From RYN-431 sp036388295 (GTDB lineage Bacteria > Planctomycetota > Phycisphaerae > Tepidisphaerales > Tepidisphaeraceae), in NCBI GenBank assembly GCA_036388295.1, contig DASVSC010000251.1, positions 1 to 21,908 on the forward strand: DNA of 21,908 nt, in the 5' to 3' direction. Below, in pieces: positions 21,003-21,908 of this stretch. Positions within the stretch are counted from its first letter, which is position 1, and each line of letters begins with the position of its first letter. A program made the translations under genes and the position numbers. Below the pieces are notes generated by a model. That model was not told where the DNA came from, did no database searches, and saw nothing but the letters and a program-made list of their open reading frames with translations.

Positions 21003-21641
21003 TCAGCGTCGAACGAGCTGGCGGCGCAGGCCGTTAAGGCGCTCCCGGGCGGCGAGGACGGCCGGGTCCTGGTGCAACTGCTGCTGCCGACGGGCTTGCA
21101 GAGTTTTAAGCGTTTCCGTGGCCTCGGCGACGGCGGCCTTGGCGACGGCCAAGTCGGGATCGATGCCCATTAAATCGCCCTCGGCGGCGTTCAGCTTGTT
21201 GCGGGCCGACATCAATTCGCGGGCGATCGACAGGCGGATCGTTGCGTCCTGCTCTTCCGCCAACCGCTGCTCGGCCGACCGCATCTCGGCCCGCAGGGCG
21301 GCGATGTTCGGTTCCTTGGCCACCACCTCGCGGGCGGCGGCCAGTGTCAGGGCGTAATCCTTCCGGGCCTTGGTCACGGCATCCTGCGCGCCCTTGATTT
21401 CTTCGGACAACGGGTCCGCCCTGGCGGCGGCGGCGTAAGCTTTCGTTAGTTCGCTCTGCGCCGACGACATCGCCTGACGCGTGCCGGACGAAACCGAAGG
21501 CGACGCCGTGCCGCCCGACCGCCGGCTGAACGGGCCCGGGCGGTAGCTGATCGACAAGTTTACGCCTGCCTCGGCCGCGGCCGTGAATACGGTGCCGACC
21601 AGCAGCGTGGCGATGACAATATGGCGAGTGCGTCGGTTCAT
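21003..21641 (-). CDS. Exported coiled-coil hypothetical protein
   Basis: The 212-residue protein starts with a signal peptide (MNRRTRHIVIATLLVGTVFTAAAEAG) and a short SISYRPGPFSRRSGG segment. The rest is almost entirely alpha-helical with alanine, glutamate and lysine/arginine heptads (e.g. IAALRAEMRSAEQRLAEEQD), predicted to form a long periplasmic coiled coil. No enzymatic motif was found and I do not recognise the family. ATG 21641 is preferred to ATG 21665 because it places the signal peptide at the N-terminus. It is convergent with the response-regulator gene and lies downstream of the kinase fragment on the same strand. Confidence 0.7.
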   Translation of the reverse strand: MNRRTRHIVIATLLVGTVFTAAAEAGVNLSISYRPGPFSRRSGGTASPSVSSGTRQAMSSAQSELTKAYAAAARADPLSEEIKGAQDAVTKARKDYALTLAAAREVVAKEPNIAALRAEMRSAEQRLAEEQDATIRLSIARELMSARNKLNAAEGDLMGIDPDLAVAKAAVAEATETLKTLQARRQQQLHQDPAVLAARERLNGLRRQLVRR

Positions 21642-21716
21642 ACGTCCGTCCGAATCATCGGCCATCTTACCGAGCAGAACGAGCGAAAAAGGTCGGCGCG
21701 TCCTATAAAAAGTTCT

Positions 21717-21908
21717 TCATTGTAGAGTCGGCGAACGGGGCAAAATGCACGTCACTGTCGTACCCCGCCCCACCGTGCTGGTCAGCGACACCCGCCCGCC
21801 CAATACAGCGACGGCGTGTTTGACGATCGCCAAGCCCAGCCCCGTGCCACGGCCGCCCGAGCCGCTGCGGGCGGGGTCGACTTGGTAGAACCGCTCGAAC
21901 ACGCGGTC
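21717..21908 (-). CDS. Histidine kinase C-terminus (HATPase_c), 5' part outside window
   Basis: The last 63 residues of a membrane-sensor-type kinase are visible: DRVFERFYQVDPARSG (F box), GGRGTGLGLAIVKHAV (G2 box) and the closing VSLTSTVGRGTTVTCILP. The F-box form RFYQVD.AR is that of PhoR/WalK-type kinases. The start lies beyond the right edge, so sensor domains are unknown. It could be the partner of an OmpR-type regulator encoded further right rather than the atypical one at 20247. Confidence 0.9.
   Translation of the reverse strand, partial: DRVFERFYQVDPARSGSGGRGTGLGLAIVKHAVAVLGGRVSLTSTVGRGTTVTCILPRSPTLQ

Overview
The window looks like a chromosomal segment of a high-GC planctomycete, most likely of the Phycisphaerae/Tepidisphaerales type. 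This is inferred from: an N-terminal EPIESRRMM motif resembling the planctomycete LEPR-XLL type on an RTX-repeat protein; a fused two-module U32 peptidase family protein; stand-alone MlaD, ThuA and fasciclin genes; a GxxExxY gene; and many intergenic palindromic repeats. No rRNA, tRNA, CRISPR array or recognisable transposase gene was seen.

Layout. 1-1159 (-) is the N-terminal part of an AMP-forming acyl-CoA synthetase, divergent from a TPR/SPOR lipoprotein (1210-2001, +). A fasciclin protein (-) and DNA polymerase IV (-) follow. Then a uronate-isomerase-like amidohydrolase and a Gfo/Idh/MocA dehydrogenase (both +) face a large RTX protein (6755-8911, -). A leftward block 13868-9080 reads thiG, hicB, hicA, a small membrane protein, a GxxExxY PD-(D/E)XK-like gene and a U32 peptidase. 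Further right on the same strand lie thiS, a TPR/trypsin-like protease and an exported hypothetical protein. A sensorless histidine kinase (+) converges on an MlaD-like protein (-). The right end holds a GNAT acetyltransferase plus ThuA pair (+), an OmpR-family response regulator with an unusual receiver (+), an exported coiled-coil protein (-) and the C-terminus of a second histidine kinase (-).

The most interesting layer is the repeats. At least five unrelated sequence families share one architecture, two inverted arms around a short core, at seven places in 22 kb. One copy (11754-12202) carries a complete GxxExxY ORF between 30-bp arms matching at 28 of 30 positions. Its arms supply the last codons of the upstream membrane protein, the ribosome-binding site and ATGA overlap of the GxxExxY gene, and a GTG start for the downstream peptidase. 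A second copy of the same family (4035-4114) has only a tiny core but keeps the same ribosome-binding-site/ATG block, like a deletion derivative. Another composite palindrome of about 245 bp sits in frame inside the U32 peptidase gene and adds roughly 82 residues of low-complexity peptide. The segment thus looks like housekeeping genes peppered by small palindromic, possibly mobile units, one of which carries a nuclease-fold gene.
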